Shown: positions 26,286-36,677, counted from the first letter of the stretch. The stretch is 64,000 nt of DNA from CAWDMN01 sp963803155 (GCA_963803155.1 CAWDMN010000059.1:1-64000); one strand, 5' to 3'. Notes: a model not told the origin generated them from the sequence alone. Numbers and translations: made by a program.

Positions 26286-29075
26286 TCATTCATAATTCTG
26301 AACAGGGCGAGATGAAACCTCGCCGGGTTTGTGTACGGTGAAAAGCAGGTCTTGAATCGGCATGGGAAGCTGCTTTTCTGGGGGATAAAGCTTGTTAAGC
26401 CGGTTGACCTCCTCCAGTTCATCCCGCTGTTTTTCCTTCTCCCCGGTCTGGCGGTACAAACTAGCCAAAAGCCAATGGGCATCCGCCATTTCCGGAAGAA
26501 GTCGAATGGCTTCCCGTAGATGTCCCAACGCTTTGGGATAATCTTCCATGTCCAGGGCAATCCGTCCAGCTTGGGTTTGTATGTAAGGATCTTGGGGATC
26601 CAGCTTTAGCCCTTGGGAAATTGTCTTGTAAGCGCTTTCATAGTCCTGCGGAGTGAGATCCTTTATGGCAAGGGTCAAATGATAATAGGCGGAGGGCTCG
26701 CCAGGATTCAAGAGAATTGCCGTTTCCAGCAACTGCCGGGCTTCGGCAGCCTGATGCCGGCTCTCGAGGAGAATGCCATGAATTAAGTATGGCAAATACC
26801 ATTCAGGCCGTTGTGACTCTATTTTGATCAGTTCCTGCGTGGCATCAGCAGATTGATATTGAATTTTAGCTGGTTGATGGGCGGCTTCATAAGATTGATT
26901 GAGCAGGTGGAGGACAATAGCATGGATCAGCATCAAGTGAGGGGAATCGGGAACATGGTGTTCGGCCTGCTCTAGAAGCTTAAGACACTCCCCATATTTT
27001 TTATGTTTGATCAAAAAACCGCAAGCTTGGGAGTAAAGGTCCTCACGGGTGGGAGCAGTGCGGAAGGCCTGATTGAGCGCATCCACCGCTTCCGCAAACT
27101 TGTCGAGTTGATCCAGAATCTGGGCCCGCAATAGATAATAATCCCCACTCCGTTGTGAGGGAGGGATGGCATCCAGAGCCCGCAGGCCACTCTCACCTCC
27201 CGAGACATGGAAGACTACCAAGGCATGATCGAGGAGGATTTCTTCATCCACGATCCCTTTTTGGATTACATTTTCCAAGAAAGGAAGGGCATTTGAGTAG
27301 AGTTTATAATCCACTAAGAGGCGACCGCAACGGAAGAGAATCCTTAGATCTGGAGACAACTGTCGAATTTGTTCCATCAAGAGTAATGCCTCTTTGATTT
27401 TCTTCTGCTCCAGATAGAACGCAGCCAGTCTCAGCTTAGGTTCAGGGTCTGCTGGACTTCGTTGGATCTCTTTTTGCAGGTTTCTGAAGTCTCGGGCTTG
27501 GCGTTCAGCGGGGGAAAGGGTGAATAAATCTGGCTGACCGGCAGGGGGAATTACTTTTCCCCCCAATCCGCCGAGTTGGGAAATCTTGTCCAGCACGGCA
27601 TCCAATTCCTGAGTGCGGCCCAGTGCCCGCAAAGCCCGGCTATACTGAAAGTAGAGAGCAGCATTTTCCGGTGACTGGTCAATGGCCTTTTTCAATATCT
27701 CCGCGGCCAGCAATGGCTCGTTATTTTGCAAAAAAGCACGGCCCAATTGGTCCTGAGCTTTGACATTCTCTGGATCCTGGATCAGGAAAGCCTCTAAATC
27801 GGTAATTGCGTCCTTGGGCTGGTGCAGTTCCAGATGCAGCACTCCACGCGCGAATCGTGCCCCCTTCAATTGCGGATCCAGTTGGAGTGCTGAATTGATC
27901 TGCTCGATCGCCTGTTTTTTATTTTCCAAGCTAAGGGCTGAGGCCAATTGATAGTGTCCCCAGGCGTCTTTGGGGTATTTTCGAACGTACCACTCCAGTT
28001 CGTGAATTCCCTCCTGGAGCTTTTGACTCATCACCAGAGCCACTCCGCGCTCCCGGCGCGCCATGTCGTCGCCCGGTTTCAGGAACAGGTATTTTTCATA
28101 AGCGATCACTGCGTCACTATGAAAGCCCAGCTTGGAACTGGCTTGAGCCATCAAAAGCAGGATGTCCGGCCTGGCAGTGGCAAGCTGGTGGGATTTAACC
28201 AAAACAGGCAAAGCCTGCTCTTCTTTGCCGCCCTCCACCAGCGATCGTGCCAAGCCCATGAGACAATCCACATCTTCGGGCCTTTTTTGAAGCGCAATCT
28301 GATAGATCTCTCCGGCTCGTTCCCAATGGCCAGCCCGGAGGGCGGCGGTCCCCAAATTATAAAGTACTTCGAAGTTGGTCGGATCGGCTTGCAGAACGCG
28401 GGCAAACGACTTCTCCGCGTCACTGAATCGTTCCATCTCAACGTAGGCCATCCCCAGGAGAAAGGTGATCTGCATATTGCCCGAGGACTGGGATTCCAAT
28501 TGGGTCAATAGGGCCTGCGCCTGCTCGATTTGTCCGTTTCCAAACAACGCCTGTGCCCGCAGCAGTTGCAAGGATGGGGTTTCCGGTCCCATCGCGGTCA
28601 TCTGGTCGAGGTGGCGCAAGGCGGCTGTATATTCTTTTTTCTGAATTTGAATTTTGACTAGCTGGAAATGGGCATTGGAGTGGCGGGGATCCAGCGCCAC
28701 CGCGCGCAGGAAGGCCTGCCGGGCTTTGTCCAGTTTCCCCTGGATTAGGTAGTGATTGCCCAAGTTGTTTTCGATCAGGGCAGAATTGGGGGCCAGCTTT
28801 TGTGCCCTGCGATAGTAGGCCTCGGCATCGTCATACCGTTTCAAGGCGTCGAGGACTACGCCCATCAGGCTGAGCGCGCGCAGTTCCTCCGAGTGTGCCT
28901 GGAGCAAGGAGCGAAGCTGCTTTTCGGCTTCTTCCAATCGTCCTGCCTGGTAAGCGGCGGTAATTTGATTGTAAAGATCGGGCAGGGCGCGGGATTGAGA
29001 GGAGGCAGGATGTCCGCAGAAAAAAAACACGGCAATGGATAATAAAAATCCCGGCAAACGCAATCTGCGCATCAT
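26286..29075 (-). CDS. Large TPR-repeat protein, exported
   Basis: A protein of about 929 residues built almost entirely of tetratricopeptide repeats. A signal peptide is present (RLRLPGFLLSIAVFFFCGHP), so it acts in the periplasm or is envelope-attached. Canonical units include 'AEAYYRRAQKLAPNSALIEN', 'GKLDKARQAFLRAVALDPRH' and 'AEKSFARVLQADPTNFEVLY', with about 20 such repeats in two blocks, roughly residues 20-480 and 560-920. TPR arrays act as protein-binding scaffolds; no catalytic domain is attached. The start is taken at 29075, where the signal begins; a clear Shine-Dalgarno is lacking. It lies 211 bases downstream of the TonB receptor gene on the same strand, so they may be co-transcribed unless the GC hairpin between them terminates. 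Confidence 0.88.
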   Translation of the reverse strand: MMRRLRLPGFLLSIAVFFFCGHPASSQSRALPDLYNQITAAYQAGRLEEAEKQLRSLLQAHSEELRALSLMGVVLDALKRYDDAEAYYRRAQKLAPNSALIENNLGNHYLIQGKLDKARQAFLRAVALDPRHSNAHFQLVKIQIQKKEYTAALRHLDQMTAMGPETPSLQLLRAQALFGNGQIEQAQALLTQLESQSSGNMQITFLLGMAYVEMERFSDAEKSFARVLQADPTNFEVLYNLGTAALRAGHWERAGEIYQIALQKRPEDVDCLMGLARSLVEGGKEEQALPVLVKSHQLATARPDILLLMAQASSKLGFHSDAVIAYEKYLFLKPGDDMARRERGVALVMSQKLQEGIHELEWYVRKYPKDAWGHYQLASALSLENKKQAIEQINSALQLDPQLKGARFARGVLHLELHQPKDAITDLEAFLIQDPENVKAQDQLGRAFLQNNEPLLAAEILKKAIDQSPENAALYFQYSRALRALGRTQELDAVLDKISQLGGLGGKVIPPAGQPDLFTLSPAERQARDFRNLQKEIQRSPADPEPKLRLAAFYLEQKKIKEALLLMEQIRQLSPDLRILFRCGRLLVDYKLYSNALPFLENVIQKGIVDEEILLDHALVVFHVSGGESGLRALDAIPPSQRSGDYYLLRAQILDQLDKFAEAVDALNQAFRTAPTREDLYSQACGFLIKHKKYGECLKLLEQAEHHVPDSPHLMLIHAIVLHLLNQSYEAAHQPAKIQYQSADATQELIKIESQRPEWYLPYLIHGILLESRHQAAEARQLLETAILLNPGEPSAYYHLTLAIKDLTPQDYESAYKTISQGLKLDPQDPYIQTQAGRIALDMEDYPKALGHLREAIRLLPEMADAHWLLASLYRQTGEKEKQRDELEEVNRLNKLYPPEKQLPMPIQDLLFTVHKPGEVSSRPVQNYE

Positions 29076-29230
29076 GGCGGTATTATAAAAATAACATCGG
29101 CGAATTGGCAACTACTGAGGATCGGGATTAATGTTGCATTGTTTTAAGACGGGAGATTGCGGATGGCAACCATAGCAGAAAAACTAAAATGGGAGCCACC
29201 ATCCTTGGCGACAGCTCAGGGGGGAGCTCC

Positions 29231-29260
29231 CCCAAGCCGCTGCTGAGAACTGCAGCTCCC
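29231..29260 (-). terminator. Possible GC-rich hairpin after the TonB receptor gene
   Basis: The stretch around 29218-29239 has GGGGGGAGCTCCCCC, a self-complementary core. It sits just past the stop of the receptor gene on the minus strand. No T-run follows on the minus strand, so it may be a transcript-stabilising hairpin rather than an intrinsic terminator. Confidence 0.3.
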
Positions 29261-29286
29261 AATTGATCCGGCAGTGGGACGGGATC

Positions 29287-32200
29287 CTAAAAGTAAATCT
29301 TCAATGCCAATTGAACTTCGCGAGGAGAATTGGCTTGGCTAGATACCAGGCCGAGGGTTCTCTCTTCGGGCGGAAGGTCGAGATTCAAGGTAGTGTCGGG
29401 TCCGCTGAATATCGGGTGGTTAAAGGCATTGAAGAACTCCGCCCGGAATTCGATGCGCATTCCTTCTCTGACTTTGCCCAGGGAAAACTCCTTCAAGAGG
29501 GAGAGATTGGTGTTTCTCCCGCCTGGAGTGCGGACCGAATCGACGGCGCGCGGCGCGTTTCCAATGGCGTAGTGTTCCGGCTGCACGATCACCTCCGGAT
29601 TCGCGAAGTATTGCTCCTTCCAGTTGGCGCCGGTATTGCGCGTCAGGGTTCCCGCCAAATTGGGCCGCTGCCCTCCATAAGTGGGCAGGCTCCATCCGTT
29701 TGCCAGGTAGACCGCGAGCGGGAAACCACTGGAAAAATTCACGATGCCATTGGTCTTCCAGCCACCCAGGACGGCATCGAGCACGGGATGCCAGTTCTTC
29801 CCGATTGCCTTTCCTCGGCCAATGGGAAGATGAAAAACATAGCTGACATTAAAAACTTGAGGGACGTCAAATTGGGAGACTGATCGCTCCAATGCATAGT
29901 TGTTCGGATCCTCGAGGCTAGTATGACCGCCCAGCCATCCCAGTCCATCGTGGGTAATCGAAGCATTGTCGATGGATTTACTGAATGTGTAGTTAGTCGA
30001 AAATTGAAGACCGTGGGAGAAACGCTTCTCAGCCCGCAATTGGAAAGCGTGATAGATGGAGTTGGCAACCGGGAAAGAAATGCCGTTCACCCCGGTAAAT
30101 TGAGGGTGAGGGACCAATAGCTGATATTTCTGGACTTGAGGACCTCCCAAAGAGGCGCCACTTGAAACAATGCCATAAAAAGGATTGTCCACATAGGTGA
30201 TCAGGTCTGCTATTTGGCTGGCATAAGTCCCCGGGTCCTTGGCGTATTTTTCAAATTCCGGACCCAGATGGTTCAGTTCGGAGGCGCCACCAAAGAAAAG
30301 TTTTGTCCCTTTCTTGCCAACATAATTGGCATCCAGGATGATCCCTCCCGGCAATTCGCGCTGCAAGCCGAACGTCCAGGATTGTTCATAGGGGGTTGTA
30401 TCCATGCCTTTGATCGGTCCCCGGATTCCTTCACCCACGTAAGACATCCCACCCAGTGATGATCCGGGCGGAAGGAGCGGACCTCCGTCTGGAAAAGGAT
30501 CGTGCAGTCGTGCTCCGGGAGTAACACCATCCCATTGGTAAGTGGCCGGCATCTCCGTGTAGCGGTCGAACCCCTGGGTTCCATAGGCGCCGTTGCCGGC
30601 CGCGCCGCGCAAGGTGATTTGATAAAAGACCCCGTAGCCACCGCGCAACACCGTCTTATTGGTCAGCTTGTAAGCAAAACCAAAGCGGGGGCCCCAATTG
30701 TTATTGTCCCAACCCCAGTTGTGGCGGTTGTTGTTTTCCGCAAATCCCAAGACGCCCGCCAGGTTGGAGAATCCCGGCACTTTCCCGCTGAGCGGATTCG
30801 TGGCATAGGGATCAACGTAACTCATTCGGTTGTACCGCTCGGTACGAGGGGTTTCCAAGTCATATCGTATGCCAAGGTTGAGCGTCAATTTGTCCGTAGC
30901 CTTCCAGTTGTCCTGGAAAAAGCCGGAATACTGAAAGCTTTGAGTGCTCAGCCAGACAGGCATCTCATATTCTCCCCAGTTGGCGGTCCCGGTCAAGAAG
31001 CTAGCCATGGCGTCACCTTGAGTCCCGGGACTCATCGAGGTTTCACCCCGGCCGAAATCGAAAAATCCAGCCTCTTCGCCCGGTTGGTCTTCATTAAGCC
31101 GGTGCACCCGCATTTCACCGCCTATTTTCAAGTCGTGCCGTCCATGCAAGCGGTTCAAACTGCCAAGCAGATGATGAGTTTCCGGAGACGCCCGATAAAT
31201 TCCCCAGGGCTGGCTGCCAATGTTGTTATTGGAGCCTGCTGAATAGTAACCATCAATCACTATGGCTGGAGCGTTTAAGATTCCAGATCTATTCATGTAA
31301 TCGGGCATTCCCAGGGTTTTTACCTGGTCAATCTCGGCATCCATGTAATCCATGAAGTTGCGCGAAAAGCCGTAGGATAGATTGAGGAGAGTATTGGCGC
31401 TGAATGTCCGCGTATAGTTAATGGCGAACATGTGGGTGTGACTGCTGCCGTGATTTCCCACGGGATCCATTGCATTGCCAAAGGGCTGCGCCGGGGTCGA
31501 TTTACTGACCCCACGGGAAAATTTGGCGCTGATGCGGTTGTTCTCATTGAAGCTGTGATCGATCTTGATGTCAAACTGATCTCCCCGCCCCCTGCTGGAA
31601 CCTGCGCCGAACCAATTATAAAAGCGGCTGTAGTCGGATTGCCCCACATGAAGGTTAGGTTGTGGGAAAAAGGTCATGATTTTGGCGGCCACTGGATCGA
31701 TGAGGTTGCCCGGCGTTGGAGCAGGCTGAAAACTAGTCCCTTCCAAGTTGGGATTTCCGGGACTTTGATAGAGATCCAAGCGGTTGTATGGGATGAAACG
31801 GGAACGAACCACACCTCCCGCATTTTCATCGTAGACCCCGGAATATGGATCCCAGATTTGTCCGGTGCCCTTGCATTGGCCCTGCTCATCAAATCCCTCG
31901 AAGCAAATCTCGCCAAAATCCCCCTTCCGCATGGCATTGGAGGGCACGCCAGCCGTGTAATTTCCGGCGCTGACATCCCGGTTTCCTTCATAGCTGAAAA
32001 AGAAAAAGGTTTTATCTTTCTTAATAGGACCGCCAAAGGTCCCGCCGAATTGGTTGAGGCGGCGAGGGGATTGCGGCGTGTCTGTGGCATTGCCGTACCA
32101 GGTGTTGGCGCGCAAAATATTGTTTCGCACAAATTCCCAACCACTTCCATGGTACTGATTGCTCCCTGAGCGGGTGACCATGTTAATAACGGTTGAGCCG

Positions 32201-32922
32201 CTAAAGCCGATATCCGCGCTGAAATTGGATTGCTGAATTTTAAACTCTTGCACGGAGTCCACCGAAGGTGTATAGAGGATGTCCAAAATGCCGCTGTTCT
32301 GCTCGAAACTGGTGGCACTGACTCCGTCCATCAAGATATCGGCGGTCTGGTTGCGGCTGCCATTGGAAATGAAATTGATCCCACCCCCACCCCCGTCTTC
32401 ACGCCCGTGAACACCTGGCGCCAAGGTTGCCAGATCGAAGACCCCCCGGCCCAGCAAGGGCAACTCGTTGATCATGGTGCGGTCCAATTCCTGACCGGTG
32501 ACGGCATCTTGCGTGGCCAACTGGGCAGCAGTAGAGGCAGTGACTTCAATGGTTTGATTCTCTTTGCCTACCGTCATGGCAACATCTACGGAAGCATTTT
32601 GATTTACCGCCAACACGATATCGTTCTGTAGGTATTTATTGAATCCTTTGGCCTCTACAGTCAAATTGTAGGTGCTGGGCGGCAAGGGACGGAGCAGATA
32701 CCGCCCGGAATTGTCGGTGGTTGCCGGATAATCAAATTTCTTCCCGGCATCGGTCAAGATTACTTTGGCGCCGGGCACCACTGCGCCGGAGGGGTCCGTC
32801 ACTACGCCCGTGAGAGAACCGCTGTACACTTGCGCCCAAAGATTGCCGGCAACTAATCCTGCCAGCAGAAAATAGAACAAACATAAGAGCGCCCACCTTT
32901 CTAGGCGAGTCCTGCTGTCCAT
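29287..32922 (-). CDS. Oar-type TonB-dependent receptor
   Basis: An intact outer-membrane receptor of about 1211 residues, of the large acidobacterial Oar-like type. The ATG at 32922 has AGGAGG 5-6 bases upstream and opens a signal peptide (WALLCLFYFLLAGLVAGNLW). The carboxypeptidase-regulatory-like domain (SGSLTGVVTDPSGAVVPGAK) is followed by a plug region (RTMINELPLLGRGVFDLATL; GSRNQTADILMDGVSATSFE) and a long barrel ending 'EVQLALKIYF' with terminal Phe, required for outer-membrane assembly. Such receptors take up large substrates such as glycans or peptides using TonB energy. No SusD-like partner lies next to it. Confidence 0.9.
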   Translation of the reverse strand: MDSRTRLERWALLCLFYFLLAGLVAGNLWAQVYSGSLTGVVTDPSGAVVPGAKVILTDAGKKFDYPATTDNSGRYLLRPLPPSTYNLTVEAKGFNKYLQNDIVLAVNQNASVDVAMTVGKENQTIEVTASTAAQLATQDAVTGQELDRTMINELPLLGRGVFDLATLAPGVHGREDGGGGGINFISNGSRNQTADILMDGVSATSFEQNSGILDILYTPSVDSVQEFKIQQSNFSADIGFSGSTVINMVTRSGSNQYHGSGWEFVRNNILRANTWYGNATDTPQSPRRLNQFGGTFGGPIKKDKTFFFFSYEGNRDVSAGNYTAGVPSNAMRKGDFGEICFEGFDEQGQCKGTGQIWDPYSGVYDENAGGVVRSRFIPYNRLDLYQSPGNPNLEGTSFQPAPTPGNLIDPVAAKIMTFFPQPNLHVGQSDYSRFYNWFGAGSSRGRGDQFDIKIDHSFNENNRISAKFSRGVSKSTPAQPFGNAMDPVGNHGSSHTHMFAINYTRTFSANTLLNLSYGFSRNFMDYMDAEIDQVKTLGMPDYMNRSGILNAPAIVIDGYYSAGSNNNIGSQPWGIYRASPETHHLLGSLNRLHGRHDLKIGGEMRVHRLNEDQPGEEAGFFDFGRGETSMSPGTQGDAMASFLTGTANWGEYEMPVWLSTQSFQYSGFFQDNWKATDKLTLNLGIRYDLETPRTERYNRMSYVDPYATNPLSGKVPGFSNLAGVLGFAENNNRHNWGWDNNNWGPRFGFAYKLTNKTVLRGGYGVFYQITLRGAAGNGAYGTQGFDRYTEMPATYQWDGVTPGARLHDPFPDGGPLLPPGSSLGGMSYVGEGIRGPIKGMDTTPYEQSWTFGLQRELPGGIILDANYVGKKGTKLFFGGASELNHLGPEFEKYAKDPGTYASQIADLITYVDNPFYGIVSSGASLGGPQVQKYQLLVPHPQFTGVNGISFPVANSIYHAFQLRAEKRFSHGLQFSTNYTFSKSIDNASITHDGLGWLGGHTSLEDPNNYALERSVSQFDVPQVFNVSYVFHLPIGRGKAIGKNWHPVLDAVLGGWKTNGIVNFSSGFPLAVYLANGWSLPTYGGQRPNLAGTLTRNTGANWKEQYFANPEVIVQPEHYAIGNAPRAVDSVRTPGGRNTNLSLLKEFSLGKVREGMRIEFRAEFFNAFNHPIFSGPDTTLNLDLPPEERTLGLVSSQANSPREVQLALKIYF

Positions 32923-33446
32923 AGGCTTCCTCCTGATTAGAAAGAAATGGAATTTACACACCTAGCTAACTGTCTTAGGTTGCAATTTGAATGAATATTG
33001 AGTAGACATTATGAAAGTAAAATACAGCATTCACCACAAAAAACAAACAAAAAAAGCCTGTCACCCTTTGCTGAGTCAACAAAAGAAAATGGCCCTGGTG
33101 TGGGCCACAAATTTGACGGATCGGATTCGAACTGAAAATCGTGTTCGGGTAAGAATCTCGAACATTCAATGTGTCCCAATCGAACTAGGTTCCTATATAC
33201 GAAACCAAAGGCGCGGCTCGATTCAGGATTGGATGGAAGCATATCCGAATGGGGCTTGCCGGCGCCTTTTATGCGGAACACGCGACATAACCTCTTTGAA
33301 GGTCTTCTGAGAACGATGGCTTGAAGATATGGCACGAGGTCCAATATTTTGGGATGGCAGTTTCAAAAAAAATGAGCATGTCTCCCTGTTGACAGAAAGT
33401 CCACTTTCCTGGATCATTAGCCATTACCAATTCAAGGAGGCAAGCA
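32923..33446. other. Divergent intergenic region
   Basis: This 524-base region lies between the TonB receptor (minus) and the Tat oxidoreductase (plus) and should hold both promoters. No coding frame on either strand has a ribosome binding site or family features. A tRNA-like CGGATTCGAACTG stretch at 33122 was examined and rejected because no cloverleaf can be drawn. Confidence 0.45.
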
Positions 33447-34979
33447 ATGATACCTGCGAAAGGGTTGGACCGTCGCGCATTCCTGGGCTCGGCCGCTTCG
33501 ACTCTCGCCTTTACGATTGTCCCCAGGCATGTGCTGGGTGGGCAAGGAACTGTGGCCCCTAGCGACAAGATTACTTTTGCTCTCATCGGCTGTGGCACCC
33601 AGGGCTTGACTGAACAAGTGCGGATGCTCGCAATCCCGGAAATTCAAATGGTGGCAGTGTGCGATCCCAACAAAGAGACCACTGATTATGTAGAGTGGGG
33701 TAAGGATTCCGTTCGCGAAATGATCGCCGACGGGATAGGAAAACCGGAATGGAGGAAAGGCGCAGGTGGCGTCCCCGGGGGCCGGGAAGTCGGCCGGGAA
33801 ATGATCGAACTTTACTATTCAGGGCAGAAAAATTCCGCCAAGTATAAGGGGATTGCATCCTACGCGGATTTCCGTGAATTGCTGGAAAAGGAAAAGGATC
33901 TGGACGCGGTAAAAATCATGACACCCGACCATCTCCATGCCACCATCGCGATTGCCGCCATGAAAAAAGGCAAAAAGGTGATGACACACAAGCCCATTGC
34001 CAACCGGTTGTACGAAGCCCGGCTAGTGATCGATACCGCGAGGCAAACAAAAGTCGCGACTCACTTCCTTCCCGCCAGCCCGGGGGAAGAGGCACGATTG
34101 GTGGCCGGTTGGATCAAAGACGGCGCCATTGGCACGCTGCGTGAGATACATAACTGGTCCCTCCGGCCAATGTGGCCGCAGTATCCAACTCTTCCCACCG
34201 ACAATCCGCCTGTTCCCAGAGATTTTGATTGGGACTTGTGGCTTGGCCCTTCGCTTCCCCGCCCTTACCATCCTCATTATACCCATGCGGTATTTCGCGG
34301 TTGGTACGAATTCGGAGGCGGCTCAGTGGCGGATATGGGCCATTACAGCCTCATCCCGGTGTTCAAGGAATTCGAACTCGACGCCCCAATCAGCGTTGAA
34401 TCGACGCCGAGTCATCTTTGCACAATTATCGACAATGTCAGCCAGAGGATCCACAACGACTATTCTTTCCCGGTCGCTTGTACCATCCGTTTCAAATTTG
34501 CAGCCAAGGGCAGCAGGCCCCCTCTGGATCTGTTCTGGTACGATGGCGGCATGAAACCGGCGTGTCCCGAAGAAGTGGAAGAAGATAAGGGAGAACTCGA
34601 AGAAGAAGGAATGATGTTTATCGGCGATAAGGGAAAGATTCTGGCCGGTTTCCGTGGCGAGAATCCCCGGATCATCCCTGAGCGAAAATCCCGTTCCTTC
34701 TGGGCCGCCAAAGGCGTTCCGGCGCCGCAGCCTCAGGAGCGCAACCGCAACCGTGCCATGGCTACTCCGGATTGGGTCAAGGTGTTCAAGGGAGGAGAGC
34801 CGGGATACGGCAGTTTCCTGCTGGCCGGTCCAATTTCCGAGGCCTTCAACCTGGCTGCCATTTCCTTGCGGTTGAGCGGCAAAAAATTGCTTTGGGATTC
34901 CGCTAACATGAAGATCACTAACCTGCCCGAAGCCAATCAGTACCTGTTCCGCGAATACCGCGACGGCTGGAAGCTGTAG
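33447..34979 (+). CDS. Gfo/Idh/MocA family oxidoreductase, Tat-exported
   Basis: An NAD(P)-dependent oxidoreductase-type protein of 510 residues with a Tat signal (RRAFLGSAASTLAFTIVP). An AAGGAGG box precedes the ATG. The Rossmann domain begins with 'ITFALIGCGTQGLTEQVRML' and contains the 'AVKIMTPDHLHATIAIAAMK' and 'GKKVMTHKPIAN' motifs typical of the family, where the Lys of the EKP-like motif (here HKP) is catalytic. The C-terminal sheet domain includes 'RGWYEFGGGSVADMGHYSLI', with the candidate His. Exported members in this phylum act on glycans or sugars. It precedes the isomerase-like gene at 35164 on the same strand. Confidence 0.88.
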   Translation: MIPAKGLDRRAFLGSAASTLAFTIVPRHVLGGQGTVAPSDKITFALIGCGTQGLTEQVRMLAIPEIQMVAVCDPNKETTDYVEWGKDSVREMIADGIGKPEWRKGAGGVPGGREVGREMIELYYSGQKNSAKYKGIASYADFRELLEKEKDLDAVKIMTPDHLHATIAIAAMKKGKKVMTHKPIANRLYEARLVIDTARQTKVATHFLPASPGEEARLVAGWIKDGAIGTLREIHNWSLRPMWPQYPTLPTDNPPVPRDFDWDLWLGPSLPRPYHPHYTHAVFRGWYEFGGGSVADMGHYSLIPVFKEFELDAPISVESTPSHLCTIIDNVSQRIHNDYSFPVACTIRFKFAAKGSRPPLDLFWYDGGMKPACPEEVEEDKGELEEEGMMFIGDKGKILAGFRGENPRIIPERKSRSFWAAKGVPAPQPQERNRNRAMATPDWVKVFKGGEPGYGSFLLAGPISEAFNLAAISLRLSGKKLLWDSANMKITNLPEANQYLFREYRDGWKL

Positions 34980-35163
34980 ACGGAGATTTCATCTTGGGCT
35001 CTTGATCCAAAAATGGAAATGAATGGACGGAGCTTTCACCGTCCCAATATTAGGGGGTGGGGGGACAAATCGGAGCGGTCCGGCTTATAATCCTCGCTGG
35101 ATTTTCAGCCCCAGCTTATCTGATCAGTTTTGGATGCAATCATTCCAGACAAGGAGAATTTTG

Positions 35164-36021
35164 ATGCAAAACATTTCGAGAAGAGAGTTTCTGGGAAAAA
35201 GCGCCATGGGCCTAGCGGCGGCAGGATGTCTCTCCGCGGGGGTCTCACGGCTCGACGCGGATCCTTTGGGCATACCCATCGGATTTCAGCTCTATTCCGT
35301 CAGAGCAAAGGCGGCGAAGGATTTCCCCGACACATTGAAAGAGCTGGCGGAAGCCGGTTATCGGGCGGTTGAATTGTGTTCTTTCACGGGCTATGACGAC
35401 TTTGCCCCCTTGGCCAAAATGAAACCTGCCGAAATCCGCCAGACTCTGAAGGCAGCCGGCATGCATTGTGAAAGCTGCCATTATACTCCTGATGAGTTTA
35501 AATCCCCCTTGGACGAAAAAATCAGCTTCGCCAAGGAACTCGGCCTAAAGTACATGATCCTTTCCAGTTTCGGGCTCAAGCGGGATGCCACTCTCGGCGA
35601 TTGGAAACAGGCCGCCGATGAGTTGAATAAAGCCGGCGAAAAAATCTCGAAAGCCGGCATCCAGGCGGGCTACCACAATCACCATATGGAGTTCGCGAAA
35701 CTCGATGGATTGTTGATCTACGACGAGTTAATGAAAAAGCTGGATCCCAAACTCATCAAGATGCAATTCCAATGCGCCGTCGTCAGCATCGGCTATGATC
35801 CGGTCACATATCTGACCAAATATCCCGGCCGTTTTTGTTCCTTGCATCTCGCGGATTGGTCCTCCGCTGAGAAGAAGCAGGCGCCTATCGGCAAGGGCGT
35901 CATAGATTGGAAAAAACTTTTTGCCGTCGCCAAGCCCGCGGGCATCAAGAACTACTTCGTCGAAATGGATTTGGAGTTGATTAAGGCGAGTGTACCTTAC
36001 CTGCATGAATTGAAAGTGTAG
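35164..36021 (+). CDS. Sugar phosphate isomerase/epimerase-like TIM barrel, Tat-exported
   Basis: A protein of about 285 residues with a Tat signal (SRREFLGKSAMGLAAAGCLS) and a xylose-isomerase-like TIM barrel. The ATG at 35164 has AAGGAG upstream and starts the Tat signal; the earlier in-frame ATG at 35023 is not preceded by a site. Barrel motifs: 'IGFQLYSVRAKAAKDFPDTL', 'AGYRAVELCSFTGYDD', metal-ligand-type His/Glu in 'GYHNHHMEFAKLDGLLIYD', 'GRFCSLHLADWS' and the terminal 'NYFVEMD'. It follows the Gfo/Idh/MocA oxidoreductase at 184 bases, a pairing often seen in sugar catabolism outside the cytoplasm. The substrate is unknown. Confidence 0.87.
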   Translation: MQNISRREFLGKSAMGLAAAGCLSAGVSRLDADPLGIPIGFQLYSVRAKAAKDFPDTLKELAEAGYRAVELCSFTGYDDFAPLAKMKPAEIRQTLKAAGMHCESCHYTPDEFKSPLDEKISFAKELGLKYMILSSFGLKRDATLGDWKQAADELNKAGEKISKAGIQAGYHNHHMEFAKLDGLLIYDELMKKLDPKLIKMQFQCAVVSIGYDPVTYLTKYPGRFCSLHLADWSSAEKKQAPIGKGVIDWKKLFAVAKPAGIKNYFVEMDLELIKASVPYLHELKV

Positions 36022-36143
36022 GGAAGAGCTGCACGGAATACCATGCAAGACAAATGATCTTAGCGGATCATGACCATCTTCAGAGGCCCCCGCACTCCAA
36101 TGGAGGCGGCCTGCCCTCAGGGCGTCTCAGCACGTTTGCAACC

Positions 36144-36167
36144 AGGCGGGGCAAGGGCACCCCGCCT
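36144..36167. terminator. Hairpin between convergent genes
   Basis: AGGCGGGG (36144-36151) pairs with CCCCGCCT (36160-36167) across an 8-base loop. It lies between the isomerase-like gene (plus) and DUF421 (minus). There is no strong T-run, so it may serve as a weak bidirectional terminator. Confidence 0.5.
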
Positions 36168-36176
36168 CCATCCACG

Positions 36177-36677
36177 CTATTTTGGATTTCCGTTCATTGC
36201 GCTGCCGTTGGCTTTGGCGCGAGGAGATACACTAACGGATCCGTTGTTTTCCAAAATCGCCAAATGGACATCTTCGACGCAGGTACAGCCTGCTTGGCGA
36301 AGTGCTGAATTCAGTTCATGGTGAGTCAGCTGAGCCTTGGCCATGACTTTTTCAAATAGCTTGCCATTGTGAATGAGCACTTCCGGACGCCCTTCCACCA
36401 AAGCTTCCAGCGTTTTATTTCGATAGGTCATCCATCCCAACAGAAAGTTCAGCCCCACCAAAGTCACCGCGGAAATAAGGCCGCCAACAAGGGAATTATC
36501 TCCCGCATTCATTGAATTTTGCACTGCATTGGATAAAACCAGCAACAAGACCAGATCGAAAGGAGCCAACTGCCCGACCTGCCGTTTTCCCGTGAGTCTA
36601 AGGAGAAGCAACAAAGATGCATAAACGACAACTCCTCTGACCACCAATTCCCACCATGGAACAGCCATATTCCACAT
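36177..36677 (-). CDS. DUF421 membrane protein (YetF/YcaP type)
   Basis: An inner-membrane protein of about 166 residues of the DUF421 family (YetF, YcaP). The start at 36677 has AAGGGGG upstream; an earlier ATG at 36713 has no site. Three N-terminal membrane segments (VVRGVVVYASLLLLLRLTGK; FDLVLLLVLSNAVQNSM; LISAVTLVGLNFLLGWMTYR) are followed by the cytoplasmic domain with 'LEALVEGRPEVLIHNGKLF' and 'ELNSALRQAGCTCVEDVHLA', the diagnostic core. The role of the family is not settled. Confidence 0.9.
   Translation of the reverse strand: MWNMAVPWWELVVRGVVVYASLLLLLRLTGKRQVGQLAPFDLVLLLVLSNAVQNSMNAGDNSLVGGLISAVTLVGLNFLLGWMTYRNKTLEALVEGRPEVLIHNGKLFEKVMAKAQLTHHELNSALRQAGCTCVEDVHLAILENNGSVSVSPRAKANGSAMNGNPK

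Noticed and set aside
33100..33190. tRNA-like CGGATTCGAACTG motif
   Set aside because: It resembles the T-arm of a tRNA read on the minus strand, but no matching acceptor, D or anticodon stem can be drawn around it.
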